From contig JAUCBN010000036.1 of NCBI GenBank assembly GCA_035048815.1, positions 9,372,001-9,436,000 of the forward strand: a stretch of DNA of 64,000 bases. Direction: 5' to 3'. This document shows positions 11,727-22,779 of this stretch, in pieces. Every line of letters begins with the position of its first letter. Positions within the stretch are counted from its first letter, which is position 1. Origin of the DNA: Abelmoschus esculentus. Lineage: Eukaryota > Streptophyta > Magnoliopsida > Malvales > Malvaceae. The notes beneath the pieces are model-generated. The model saw nothing but the letters and a program-made list of their open reading frames with translations. It did no database searches and was not told the origin of the DNA. The translations under genes were made by a program, and so were the position numbers.

Positions 11727-12249
11727 GGATCCATGCAACTTCTAAGTGTGATGCAATCCATCCTAAAGATTGAAGCCAAGAGGTTGCCTTATGTATGTGG
11801 ACGTCATGTTCAATGAGAAAGCATCAAGGGAAATGCTTGACATAAGTGCTTCCTATAACTTTATTTCTTTCAATGAAGCAAAGATATTAGGTCAAAGTGA
11901 CATGGGAAGAAGATCCATCAATTCAGTTAACTCTGTCGCACTACCCATCCAAGGCATTGCACGTGGGATCAAGACCAATGTAAGGACATGGTCTGGTGAG
12001 ATATATTTCACAATAGATTCGATAGATGACTATAAGTTCATCTTGGGAATTGATTACTTTGACAGGGTCAAGGCCATTCTGATGTCATTTTCCAACACCA
12101 TGTGCATCATGGATGGTCATCAAGCTTGCATGATGCCAACCATAAGGGCCACCAAGCCAATTGCTAAAGTGATCTCACTGCTTCGGATGGAGGAGCTTGA
12201 AGTGTTCAAGAATGTTACACCTTCAAAGTTGCCAAAGAGGTTACCATAA
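11727..12249 (+). pseudogene. Element A retroviral-type aspartic protease, inactive
   Basis: An open frame covers 11770-12249. It follows the gypsy gag-asp protease pattern: YVDVMFNEKASREML, the active-site region, ASYNFIS, and later YKFILGIDYFD, the second conserved segment. The catalytic triplet expected as D-T-G reads D-I-S, so catalysis should be lost. It directly follows the solo LTR insertion and is followed by a purine-rich non-coding tract leading to the 3' LTR, with no RT domain. Confidence 0.75.
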
Positions 12250-12373
12250 AGAGGAAAGGTGGATCATGAGATCAAGAGACACAAGCAAACTATGCAAGAT
12301 GAGAGTCCAAAAAAGAACATCAGTGATTCAATAAAGGTAGGAAGAGGTCATCGTGAGTTTAGGTGGGGGATAA

Positions 12374-13054
12374 TGTCACAATCCGCCACTTAGAACTAAG
12401 ACAAACTAAATATCCTTGGGCATTTTAAGGTAAGCATGCACCAAGGAAACATATAGAATGACCTAGAGTGGTCTAAAACAATGTTGAAGCTTGCCACAAG
12501 GTTCTATCAGGTTCTACCAAAGTCTAGACGCATCTGAAAGACTCTATACGATTTTGGAAGGATCTAAAATATTCTAGAAGGAAAAGGAACATGCTGTAAG
12601 CGTCTAGAACATTCTAGAAGCATCTAGAATATTCAAGAAGACTCGTGAAAACTCAAGACTACTCTGGAAGACTCTGAAGCTCTTTAGAACCTTTGGGATA
12701 CTTATAGACATGTAAGGATACATGTAGAAATGTCTAGAATAGTATATGTTATTTTAGATATTTATAGAGGCAATATAATAACAATTCGATCAAATCAATC
12801 TCATCTATCCATTCAGGAGGTGAGAGCTATAAATAGGACTACCCCCTCATTTGTAAACCATCCCACAAAATCTAAGCTTTCAAATATTGTAAAGCTTTTT
12901 CCAAGCTTAATAAATTGTTCATTTCCTAAATTCTTATTGTCTGCTCAATCTTTGAAGTTTTCTAGTATTAGTGTTTTTGAAATCAAAGTTTATTAGCATT
13001 GAGTCTGTGTTCTAATACCGCATAGATAATTCGAGAAACACTAAATCTGTGACA
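12374..13054 (+). repeat. Element A 3' LTR
   Basis: 681 bp, homologous to 8119-8821 with small indels. It keeps heat-shock pentamers (GAA/TTC/GAA at 12607, 12612 and 12617, and at 12627, 12632 and 12637) and a TATAAATA box at 12828-12835. It ends CTGTGACA. Confidence 0.85.
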
Positions 13055-13149
13055 ATATGCATACCAATTATTTCAATCAACATAAAGGCTCCAAAACCGA
13101 ATCAAATGCCCCTAAATACTAACTTAGAAATTTGGGTCATTACAATATG
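13055..13149 (-). mobile_element. Possible old gypsy LTR end, minus strand
   Basis: On the minus strand the sequence starts TGTAATGACCCAAATTTC, typical of LTRs of Tekay-like gypsy elements, and runs into the 3' edge of element A. Its continuation may lie at about 8000-8118 on the other side of A. Only one end is visible. Confidence 0.4.
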
Positions 13150-13509
13150 ATAAGTAAGATATCAATGGTTTATATAATCTTATTGATAATATAAAGATTT
13201 TACTTTTGAATACGGTATTTATCATTTTTGTTATTCTTATAATTCTATTTATAATGGGTATCATATTGTTTATCTATTGTGACTATTTTTAATTTGGATA
13301 TAAAAATAACCCGATGATTAATTATTTAAAAATTGAGGTTTTACCATTTTATTTTTTAAATTTTAAAATATAGTATTTTCATGCTAAAATGTGTTTTCCT
13401 TTAATTAAATACAAAAAATAATGTTCATTTTAAGTTAATATTAATTAAGAAAAAAATATATTTTTGGGTACCAAAAATCAAAACATGATTCTATATTTGT
13501 AGGATAAGC
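13150..13509. other. AT-rich spacer, nothing recognised
   Basis: No domain, repeat or RNA structure could be supported. Confidence 0.5.
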
Positions 13510-16500
13510 ATTGCTTCAAGGCCAAAACTTCAAGTCAAAACATGTGGTACCTTGATAGTGGATACTTGATACATATGACCGAAGGCAAGAGACAATTAAA
13601 GGAGTTAAGGCTCAAAAATGGTGGAGTAGTGACTTTCGATGACAACTCCAAAGGCCAATTTAGGGTATTAACTCTATTGATAATCACTCCTCTAATTGAA
13701 AATGTCTTGCTTGTTAAAGGTCTTAAGCATAATTTGTTGAGCATTAGTCAATTATGCGATAAAGGATTTTATGTCTCATTTGATAGATGTGTTTGCAAAA
13801 TAATAGACATAGAAACTAACGAAACAATGCTTATTGGTCATCACATAAGAAATATATACATGATGCATTTAGATGACATAATCTTTCTCATGCATGCTTA
13901 GTTGCTAGTGATGAAAATGATGTATGGTTATGTCATAGAAAACTAGGACATGCTAGCATAAGTATTTTGAGAGAAATTAGTTTCCCAAAATCTAGTTAAA
14001 GGTTTATCCAAGCTTAAATTATCTTTAGACAAGGTATGTGATGCATGTGCAAGGATAGATAAAAATATGTTTCGTTTATATCCATTAATGATGTTTCAAC
14101 TAGTAGAGCTTTACAATTGATCCATATGAACCTTTTTGGGCCAATTAGGAATACTAACTTAGGTTTGAAATCATATACATTTGTTATTGTTGATGATTAC
14201 TCTAGGTACATTTGGGTTCTATTTTTAAGTGCAAAAGATGAAGCCTTAAAAAAATTCATTACATTTTCAAACATTTCTCAAAATGATATTGGTCAAAGAG
14301 AAATTTCTCATATTAGAAGTGACCATAAAACTGAATTTCAAAATCAAGGTTTTGAATTTTTTTTTAATGAAAATGAGATTAGCTATAATTTTTTTCTCCT
14401 CACACTCCTCAACAAAATGAGGTGTAGTTGAGAGAAAAATAGAACTTAAAGGAAATGGCTAGAACTATGCTTTATGAAAATAATGTACCTAAGTATTTTT
14501 GGATGGAAATTGCACATTTTTTGTTATATTATAAATTGAGTAATGATTAGGCCAATTATGAAGAAAACACCTTATGAGATTTTAAAATCCAAAAAGTCTA
14601 ACATTAACTATTTTCATTCTTTTGGTTGAAAATGTTTTGTTTTAAACAACGGAAAAGATAATTTAGGTAAATTTGATGCAAAAAGTGATGAAGCTATTTT
14701 TCTTGGTTACTCACAAAATTCTAAGGTTTATAGAGTTTTTAAGAAAACAAACTTAGTTGTAAAAGAGTTTATACATGTAGTTTTCGATGAAAACCTCCTT
14801 CGTAGAAAAGATTCTTGTGATGATGATGTAGGAATCATTGAAATCATTGATGAGAGACGGGCATCAAAGGTTGATGGAGTTTCAATCAATAAACAAGAAA
14901 CACAAAATCCTCCAATAGAAGCTTTATGAGATATAAAGCTTGAAGAAAGGGAAGTGAGCTACCCGAGCAAGTTCAAGTATGTCAAAAGTGGTGAAATCTT
15001 GGGTAATCTATCCAAGAGGTAACTGCTCGTTCTTCTCTTATACTTATAAATCATTACATTTATCTCATGCAAGAAGAATTAAATCAATTTGGGAGAAGTA
15101 ACGTATGAAAATTAGTTGATAGTCCTAGTAATAAGTCTACTATAAGAACTAAATAAGTCTTTAAAAATAAACTAGATGAGAGTGGTAATATAGTGAGAAA
15201 CAAAGTTAAATTAGTTGTTCAAGGTTGCACTCAAGAAGAGGGGATAGATTTTGATGAAACATATGCAAACATAGTTAGGATGGAATCCATTAAGATGTTG
15301 CTTGCTGTTGCGTGTAAAAAATGTACAATTAGTGTTAGTGTATACATCGAAAGTAATAAAGTGTAAGTATTATCGAATATCGTCTCCACAGAAATTAGTC
15401 TGCTCAATATGCCTTCTTTCGTCTTCTTGCTCTGTAAAAGAAATAAAGTAAAAACATGGATTAATTGGGTTGGAGTAAACCAAATAACTTGAATAATTAA
15501 GAAAACTAAATACTAAGAAAATAATCAGATTAAGAAATTGGCTTGGATTCAGTTATGTTGTATAGTAGATTCAATTGACTTGTTTTTGTCCAATTCAATC
15601 ACACAACACTGCCTCGGCAGAACTGTAGTTTTACTGCCTCGACAGTGATGGGCTTCGTCCATCGTGGCAATCCCTTGCTCTTGGGTGGACTTTACCAAGA
15701 TTCGGCAAAGTGTCCTTTGATGATTTCGCTTATCCTTAAGTCGAAATATTGTTGATGACTAGTCCTTGATGATACCTCCCAGCGTGAATCAATATAATCA
15801 CCAACCAATCCTACACTTCTTTTACCCGCTGAAACTCTAACCTATCCCTAGGCTGAGTTAGTATTTTCCAACTAGAAAAATACCTTATTTATTCCTTTCT
15901 TTAATCTAACTCTCCCGATATTAGATAAATGGATTACTCAGAAACTTTTCTCCCGAGCTTGAATACAATAACAAAGAATGAAAAAGAATAAGCAAACCTT
16001 GATATTTTATTGCATTGAAACAAGAAAACAAAGTTCAATCTATTCTCACAAATACTCTACAACTTTCACCTGAGCCTGAAGAAATTAGAACATAATGGAA
16101 AACAAAGAAAACTCTAAATTCTAAGATGAACTCTCTATTCGGCTCTCTAGTATGATATCTTGTTTTCCTTGGACGACTTTGGTTTATAAAGGCTTGGCCT
16201 AGGGCAAACCTTTCATAAGTAGGAATACAACTTGGAGTAAAACACAAGTCAAGTACATAAATAAAAATATTTTTTTTCCAAGTTTATTTCCACAAGGATT
16301 CTTTTCCCGCGTGACCTTTGACTTTGACTTTCTACGCACTTCCCAGCTCCGATCTTTGTGTTGTTTGTCCAAAAACATCTACCTTAATTTTCTCTTCAGG
16401 TTGCCTACAATATCAACATTTTTCCTTTAGGTGCTGCCTCGGCCTCAATCACTGTGGCGGCATTCGATCTACCTGTAACTGCACAAAGGTACAGTAAAGC

Positions 16501-17000
16501 TTGCATTTTCTATAAATATCATCTTTATAAGTCACAAGAGCAAAGTACTTAAATATCTCATATTAAGTTCATGTATTAGTCCAAGTAGGTATAGATTAAG
16601 TGATTATTGCCCATGAAAGGTGTCCAAAGTGGTAGTGAATTGAGCACTTATCACTTGCATTTACATATTATCATAATTTCAAACTTTTTCAAATGGATGT
16701 GAATTTTTTTTTCTAAATGGCTTTATAAATGAAGAAGTATATGTTGAAAAATCATTGGGTTTTGAAGATCCAAAATTTTAAAATCATGTTTATAAATTTA
16801 CTAAAGCTTTGTATGGTTTGAAACAATCTTCTAGAGTTTGGTATGAAATATTTTTAAAATTTTTGATTGAAAAATATTTTGAAAAAGGAAAGGTGAACAC
16901 TACACTTTTTATAAAAAGATTTGATAATGACATCTCATTAACACAAATTTATGTTGATGATATAATTTTTTAGTCTACTAATGAGTTTTATTGTTGGACA
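13510..17000 (+). pseudogene. Copia element D pol remnant, split by solo LTR E1
   Basis: A Ty1/copia polyprotein with many stops. Order: protease/GAG-pre-integrase region (WYLDSG, LKHNLLSISQLCDKGF) at 13542-13901; integrase zinc region (WLCHRKLGHASI) near 13926 and core (FVIVDDYSRYIWV) at 14117-14431; linker with YPSKFKYV near 14960; RT start (GCTQEEGIDFDETY, then LLAVAC) to 15305. After E1 the RT resumes (FKLFQMDV, ALYGLKQSSRVWYE) and reaches IYVDDIIF near 16950, where it stops. Strong AT drift and missing LTRs mark it as old. No complete domain is open. Confidence 0.8.
15306..16653 (-). mobile_element. Solo LTR E1
   Basis: 1348 bp, TG...CA, inserted in the RT of copia D. CTTGC flanks both sides (15301-15305, 16654-16658). 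It is colinear with E2 (56356-57698). The segment around 15345-15400 is homologous to the inner end of the element B LTR, which places the sense strand on minus and makes E a relative of the Athila-like B family. No coding sequence. Confidence 0.85.
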
Positions 17001-17529
17001 ATAGTTTGCGGCATTTTTGGACAAAAAACGTAAAATCTAACTAATAATTTATGTTGTATTGATACAAGTACGAGAATAAATAAAAAGGCACAAAAAAATA
17101 AAAAAAAAATTATAGGGTACGAGTATGACATATAATTTTTTAAAATTATAAAAATCATAAAAAATCAAAATTAAAGTTTATAATTCATAAAAATTAGAAA
17201 ATAAAATCTATAAGTAAACTAAAATATTAGAGTGTCAAGTCTCAAGATTCAAATAGTCCATTAACACAAATAAAATATTGTTAACATTTTTTTAGATCAA
17301 ATCACTCTCTATAAATAAATCATAAACAGATATCAAGATTCAAACCATAATATTAAGTCTAGAACAATAAAATCCATGAACAAATCATAATATTAAAATA
17401 TCAAATTTCAAGACTAGAACTACATATTAAGTCTAAAATAATATTAATTAGCACAAATAAAAAAATAACATCTTATGAGATAAAATCACTCTCCAAATCC
17501 AACTCATAAAGTGAGGGTTTTACGGACTT
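17001..17529. other. AT-rich spacer
   Basis: A-rich sequence between copia D and element G; nothing coding or structured is supported. Confidence 0.5.
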
Positions 17530-17599
17530 TAAGGGTGAGTTTGGTTCATGAAATATAATATTACATCTGAGAATAAGATTTCTACAATTATTCATTACT

Positions 17600-17835
17600 T
17601 GTTATGAATATATTTATTCATGGTGGATATTCATATATTAAGTTAAAGTTTAATGGGCTTTATTATTAGGGTTTAATACCCATTGGAATTTGGGTTTCCA
17701 TCTTATGGCTATAAATATATACTTTTGGCCAAAGCTTTGTACACAACCCTACTTTGAGAATATAATAAAAGTCTCTCTTTTGTCTCTCATATTTGTTTTT
17801 CTATTTTGTTCTTATTCTTTACTTTATTCACAACA
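17600..17835 (+). repeat. Element F 5' LTR
   Basis: 236 bp with a CTATAAATATA TATA-like box near 17710. Nearly identical to 21185-21420. Confidence 0.85.
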
Positions 17836-18608
17836 CGTTATCAACACGAGACTCTAACCAACGGAGGTGTTTTTCGTTCAAATCTTAAAGGAGTTATTGG
17901 AAAGAATTTGTTACTAACATAAATCAAAGATAAGTTCTTCTCCCTCAGTTATATTTTAATCATCGGTTATTTTCTCTCTTGATCTTTGATTTGATTTTTA
18001 ATTAAAAATCTTTTGTTATTTGGTGTTTTTGTAGCGATAGAGTGACTCAATTATCGTGGTTCTTATCGGCAATTACCGAAAAAGATTTTAACACAATATT
18101 GATAACTAAATCTGCCATATATTTAAGTTGGTGAAAAGTCTGGTATGTTTTATTTATTTAATTTGAGATTTTTTATCTTTATTTATAACCAATATTTTTT
18201 TATTTTATTAGTATGATAAAAGTTTATGTTTTAATCATGTTTTAAGTATTACATGATATTGGAACAAATATTAAACTTTTAATTAATTAATAAATTCTTT
18301 GTTATGTTGGTTTAATCCGAGTATATTGGCTGAACATCCCGTTCTGCGAGGCTACTGGTCTCAAAGGATGTTCTTTTTAAAGGACCTTGTGGATTGGTTT
18401 AACAACACCGTGTATAAGGATTAAATTTTTGTTTATTGTACATATTGTATATATATTGGTTGATCAATTACTATTTAATAGTATGAATATTATAAAGTTT
18501 ATATTTGCTTAAAAGCAATACTAATTTTATGTCGAAAAAACTCGACTATAAACTTCTCCCAAGTTCAAGTTACGAAAATCATCTTGATCAAAGAATTTTT
18601 ATGGGAGG

Positions 18609-18930
18609 CATTCCCTGAAGTGAATGCATGCATGATGCTTATTCCATGCAATTATTGGATTTATAACATTCCTTAAAGTGAATGTAAGCATGATGATTAT
18701 TCAATGCGATTATTGAATTTATGGCATTCCTTAAATTCAATGCAAACATGATGATTATTCCATGCGATTATTGGATTTATGACATTCCTTGAAGTGAATG
18801 CAAGCATGATGCTTATTCCATGCGATTATTTGATTTATGTCATTCCCTAAAGTGAACACAAGCATGATGTTTATTCCATGCGATTATTGAATTTGTTTCA
18901 TTCCTTGAAGTGAATGCAAACGTGATAATT
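18609..18930 (+). repeat. 58-bp tandem repeat in element F
   Basis: Unit starts at 18609, 18667, 18725, 18783, 18841 and 18899 are exactly 58 bp apart: five full copies plus a partial sixth. Each opens with CATTCCYTRAAGTGAATG, an imperfect palindrome, and continues into a conserved TTATTCCATGCGATTATT block. Looser copies of the palindromic core recur near 19079, 19837 and 19865. Confidence 0.88.
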
Positions 18931-19249
18931 CACTATATGGTTAGTGAATAAAACTCAATTATGTGTTAGAGTATCACTGATGAGGATATATTAGAAAAAC
19001 ATACTCCATTTTTCACACGTTAATGTTTTCTTACAAACACAATATCATATAAGGGTTTTAAATATCTATCAGTCTCCGCTCTATTCCCTGAAGTAAATGT
19101 GATATTTTATAGCGGAATGTATAAAAGCCCATTAGTAATTGTGGTTGCGATTGAGGTCATAAAATAAACATGGATAAGATGATTCTTTTGAGAATGTTTA
19201 TATCCATCAGAAGTGGAATTATAAGAATGACAAGAATGATAGAGATTAT

Positions 19250-20830
19250 ATCAAATCTTTATGTTATCAATGCGATGATACTAATCATTGATCTCATACT
19301 TGTCAAACGCCGAAATATTATGGATTTTATACATAATCATGAATGGTAAATTAAAGAAAATATAAACAGATTTTCTTTGTGGCGAAAATAATGACGTTAT
19401 TGATCCAACTCAATTGGATATTGATAATTTTTCTCATAACCCTTGAACCGAATAATTCGTCATTTACTTCCTTTATAAATTCTAAAAGGAATAATTGATC
19501 TTTATTTTATTTTGTTTAATGCTAATTTATTTATTTATGTTAACTTACTTTATATATTATTTATTTATCTTTTATATTAATTTTTCCATTAAAAGAATAT
19601 GACTACTTCTGGAATAAAAATATGCAATAATTTATGGTGATTTATGCTTAGCAGACAGTGCAAGTACTCATACAATATTTAAGCATAAGAAATATTTTCC
19701 CATTTAAATACAAGGGAAACATGAGTACTATATCTCAAAGTATTAAAATATCAGTGCTTCGAAAGAGCTCTTGAGAGCTTATCTTTGATCCAATTTGATA
19801 TGATGTACTATTTTTTAATATTTTTTCATTCCTCTAAGTGAATGGTACAAAGCAAATATTTTTCATTTCCCGAAGTGAATGAAATAAAGCACGTATTAAA
19901 AGGTGCATAATTATGCATATTTTCCCATTTTAAATGCAAGGGAATATTATGAGTACTATATCCAAAAGTACTAATATCACAGAAAGCTCCGATTGAGCAA
20001 ATATGTTATTTACCAAATGAGACTTTATCTCATATTTACAGTGCATTATGCTCGTTGAGCAAATATGTTATTGCCAAATGGAACTTTATTCCATATTTAC
20101 AGTGCATTAGACTCGTCAAAGTCGCAAAGAGACATTAAGTTTTAAAGATATTTATAGAAATATATTGAGAATATCAGTTAAAGGGATGATGACTATCTCA
20201 ATATTACGAGTATAACTCAAGGCAATAATGAAATTTTGACAAAATTACATGCACTATCATCCATATTGTACTACATAAGAATTAATACAAATTGAAGCTC
20301 ATGCTATTGTAAACTAGATGTTTGCTGATAATTTTATTTGGCATGACTAGTTAGATCATCCCGATTCAATTATGATGCGAAAATTTGTTGATACTTTTAT
20401 GTGGTCATTTATTGAAGAATGAAGATTTTTTTCATGGTAATATTTTTGTGTGATACTTGCTACGAAAGCAATTTGATTATTCAATCATCAACATCTAAGA
20501 TATAGTGCTATTAATTTTCTAGAACGAATACAAGGTGATATATATGAGCCCATACACCTTTCTTAAAGATCATTTGGAAGCATCGTATCTTATATGGTTT
20601 AGAAATATTATTTAAGTGCTATGAGATCATTATCTTTAAATAATTGTTATGCATGAGGCAATGCCGAAATATGTGTTTGGCTAAATATATCCTGAAGATA
20701 TGTGAATGTTTTTCACAAGATAAGATACAAACTATCTTGTAAAGAAGATAATACAAAATTTATATTTTAAGGTGGATATATCAAATATGATAAGATGAAA
20801 CATATTTCTTTAAGTTTCGTCCATCATGAT
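19250..20830 (+). pseudogene. Element F gag/pol scraps (copia)
   Basis: Isolated matches in order: a copia zinc knuckle C-X2-C-X4-H-X4-C (CYQCDDTNH.SHTC) near 19257-19300; DLCLADSASTHTIFKHKKYF near 19640-19700, the protease region; a GAG-pre-integrase piece (LDHPDSIMMRKFV) near 20350-20390; and an integrase start (NFLERIQGDIYEPIH) near 20513-20560. Each is bounded by stops. Nothing beyond the first part of integrase is found before the 3' LTR. Confidence 0.65.
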
Positions 20831-21184
20831 TTTCAGATGAATATTATTGAATGAATCATTTCAAGCAATGATTTGGAAGATTTATCCACTATTATATGAT
20901 CTACTTCAATATTTGAAGATTGTATTCAATATTGAATGATGAAGATTCAAAGATCTTATATGATATTTTCATGATGGGAGTAAATACGTGTTGCACTCTT
21001 TTTCCCTTAACCGAGTTTTTCTCCCAATGAGTTTTCCTGGTAAGATTTTTAATGAGGCAACATGTTATGCGTATCAAAGATGTGTGTACTCTTTTTCCTT
21101 CACTAAGAATTTTTTTCCCACAGGGTTTTTATCTTAGTAAGGTTTTAACGAGCCACATTATCTTCATGGATATCCAAGAGGGAG

Positions 21185-21420
21185 TGTTATTAATATATTT
21201 ATTCATGGTGGATATCCATATATTAAGTTAAAGTTTAATGGACTTTATTATTAAGGTTTAATACCCATTGGAATTAGGATTTCCATCTTATGGCTATAAA
21301 TATAAACTTTTGGCCAAAGCTTTGTACACAACCCTACTTTGAGAATATAATAAAAGTTTCTCTTTTGTCTCTCATATTTACTTTTCTATTTTGTTCTTAT
21401 TCTTTACTTTATTCACAACA
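21185..21420 (+). repeat. Element F 3' LTR
   Basis: 236 bp, same ends as the 5' LTR, with only a few differences visible by eye. Confidence 0.85.
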
Positions 21421-22779
21421 TTACTTACATTATTACTGAGAATATTATATTACTTTGTTTGGTTTATTTGAGAGAAATATAAAATTAAAGTATTTGGTTG
21501 ATGGATTATAAGATTATCCTAATACATGTTTTACAAAATTATCCTTGTAATATATTTTCTTTTTAAGTAATTAAACTTTTATAATATTAAGATATTTATT
21601 TAAAAAATTTAAAATATATTTTCTATTATTTTTATTTTATATATTTTTTATAAAATACTTACACAAATAATTGAATATAGTTATTAGATTTTAATCTTAT
21701 AATATAATATTATATATTTCTATATTTAGATTTTTTTTATATTTTTATATTAAAAATATAAAAAAATAAATTTATGAACTTGTATAATCATCATCACATT
21801 CGCTATTAAATCAAATATATTAACAATTAGCTATAAATATTATATTTATATATTTTACTACACATTTTGCATTATTTGTAAAATCAAAAATCATTATTTA
21901 AAATTTAAAATAAAATTTATAATGTAATTTAAAATAAAATAATACAATTTTTTACTGTATAAATAAAAAAAACATTATTCTTTAGAAAAGAAATAATATT
22001 AAAATTATTTTTAATGTTTAATATTAATTTCTAATGATGTGTGTTTTATATATTTCATTATGCAATAATTTAGGTTATATATGTAATTGTTTAAAATATC
22101 AAAATAAAAAATATTGTTGAAGAAATAAAAAATAATAATTTAATTGTTATAAAATATCAAAGTGACAGGAATTATCTAATACCTAAGAATAGGTGGGAAT
22201 GACATTCTTACCATTTTTTGAAAAAGAAGCTACTATTGAGTATATAGTATTACCCCTTGTAAAGAATTCTTTTAAATCACACATAGATATATGACTCCGA
22301 AAAAGATTATTCCCATTGATAATGTTTTTTTCCACGAACCGAATGCACCCTAAATACTCATATCCCAAAGAATCAAAAGCATTTTTACCAACCTCGCATT
22401 TTAGTTTTTTCTTCTTCGTACCGACTAGAACGCCTTTATAAAAGGCGAACATTATAGTGAATGTAAAGTAAATATTTTTTTATGATTTAGATTTAACTTA
22501 TTCCTCCAAAATGAGTGGATAAAAGAATAAGTACTTTAAAATTCAAAACTAATATAAAAACGTAGCTTGAATTTAGTGACTGATCTAGACAATAAAGAGA
22601 GTTTTAATTCTTTGTCCAATGAGTTATAAAATTCCTAGGCCTATAAACGAATTGAATGAATATGAAAAAGGGTATATTTATATTTTTTAATTTAATTTTA
22701 ATCGAATAAATTAGCAAATATGAACAAATAGACGAATATAAACTCAATTATTACTTGTATTTAATAGAATTAGAAGATA

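Larger units (their letters stand above)
8119..13054 (+). mobile_element. LTR retrotransposon A, gag-protease only, non-autonomous
   Basis: It is bounded by two clearly homologous LTRs (8119-8821 and 12374-13054) starting TGTCACAATC and ending in CA. A primer site follows the 5' LTR and a purine tract (AGGTGGGGGA, 12361-12370) precedes the 3' LTR. Flanks share ATAT (8115-8118 and 13055-13058), so the duplication is at best 4 bp. The interior holds a broken gag and a broken aspartic protease of Ty3/gypsy type. No RT, RNase H or integrase exists between the protease and the 3' LTR. A family-B solo LTR (10139-11726) interrupts the gag-protease junction. It is a deletion derivative or a non-autonomous lineage that depends on proteins made elsewhere. 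Confidence 0.85.
17600..21420 (+). mobile_element. Copia-derived LTR element F, nested in G
   Basis: Two 236-bp LTRs (17600-17835, 21185-21420) start TGTTAT and end CACAACA. TTACT is duplicated at 17595-17599 and 21421-21425. CGTTATCAACACGAG follows the 5' LTR, a sequence like the primer site of many plant copia elements; a purine tract AAGAGGGAG (21176-21184) precedes the 3' LTR. Only scraps of gag and early pol survive. Its short LTRs and missing RT make it non-autonomous. Confidence 0.88.
17533..22350. mobile_element. PIF/Harbinger (Tourist-like) non-autonomous element G, split by element F
   Basis: The left end GGGTGAGTTTGGTTCATGAA is matched in inverted orientation by the right end (GGGTGCATTCGGTTCGTGGA on the minus strand). 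TAA lies next to each end (17530-17532 and 22351-22353). GGG-start ends with a TWA duplication are the Tourist/Harbinger mark. Without element F the unit is about 990 bp. It has no transposase frame. Confidence 0.6.

Noticed and set aside
13510..17000. Endogenous pararetrovirus
   Set aside because: Domain order (integrase before RT) and LSISQLCDKGF-type motifs are Ty1/copia; no movement-protein or coat region was seen anywhere in the window.
18609..18930. Regular repeats suggesting a CRISPR-like array
   Set aside because: Whole 58-bp units are repeated with no unique spacers, inside a plant retroelement.
22183..22452. 89-codon minus-strand frame
   Set aside because: It overlaps the right inverted end of element G and shows no domain; judged a chance frame.
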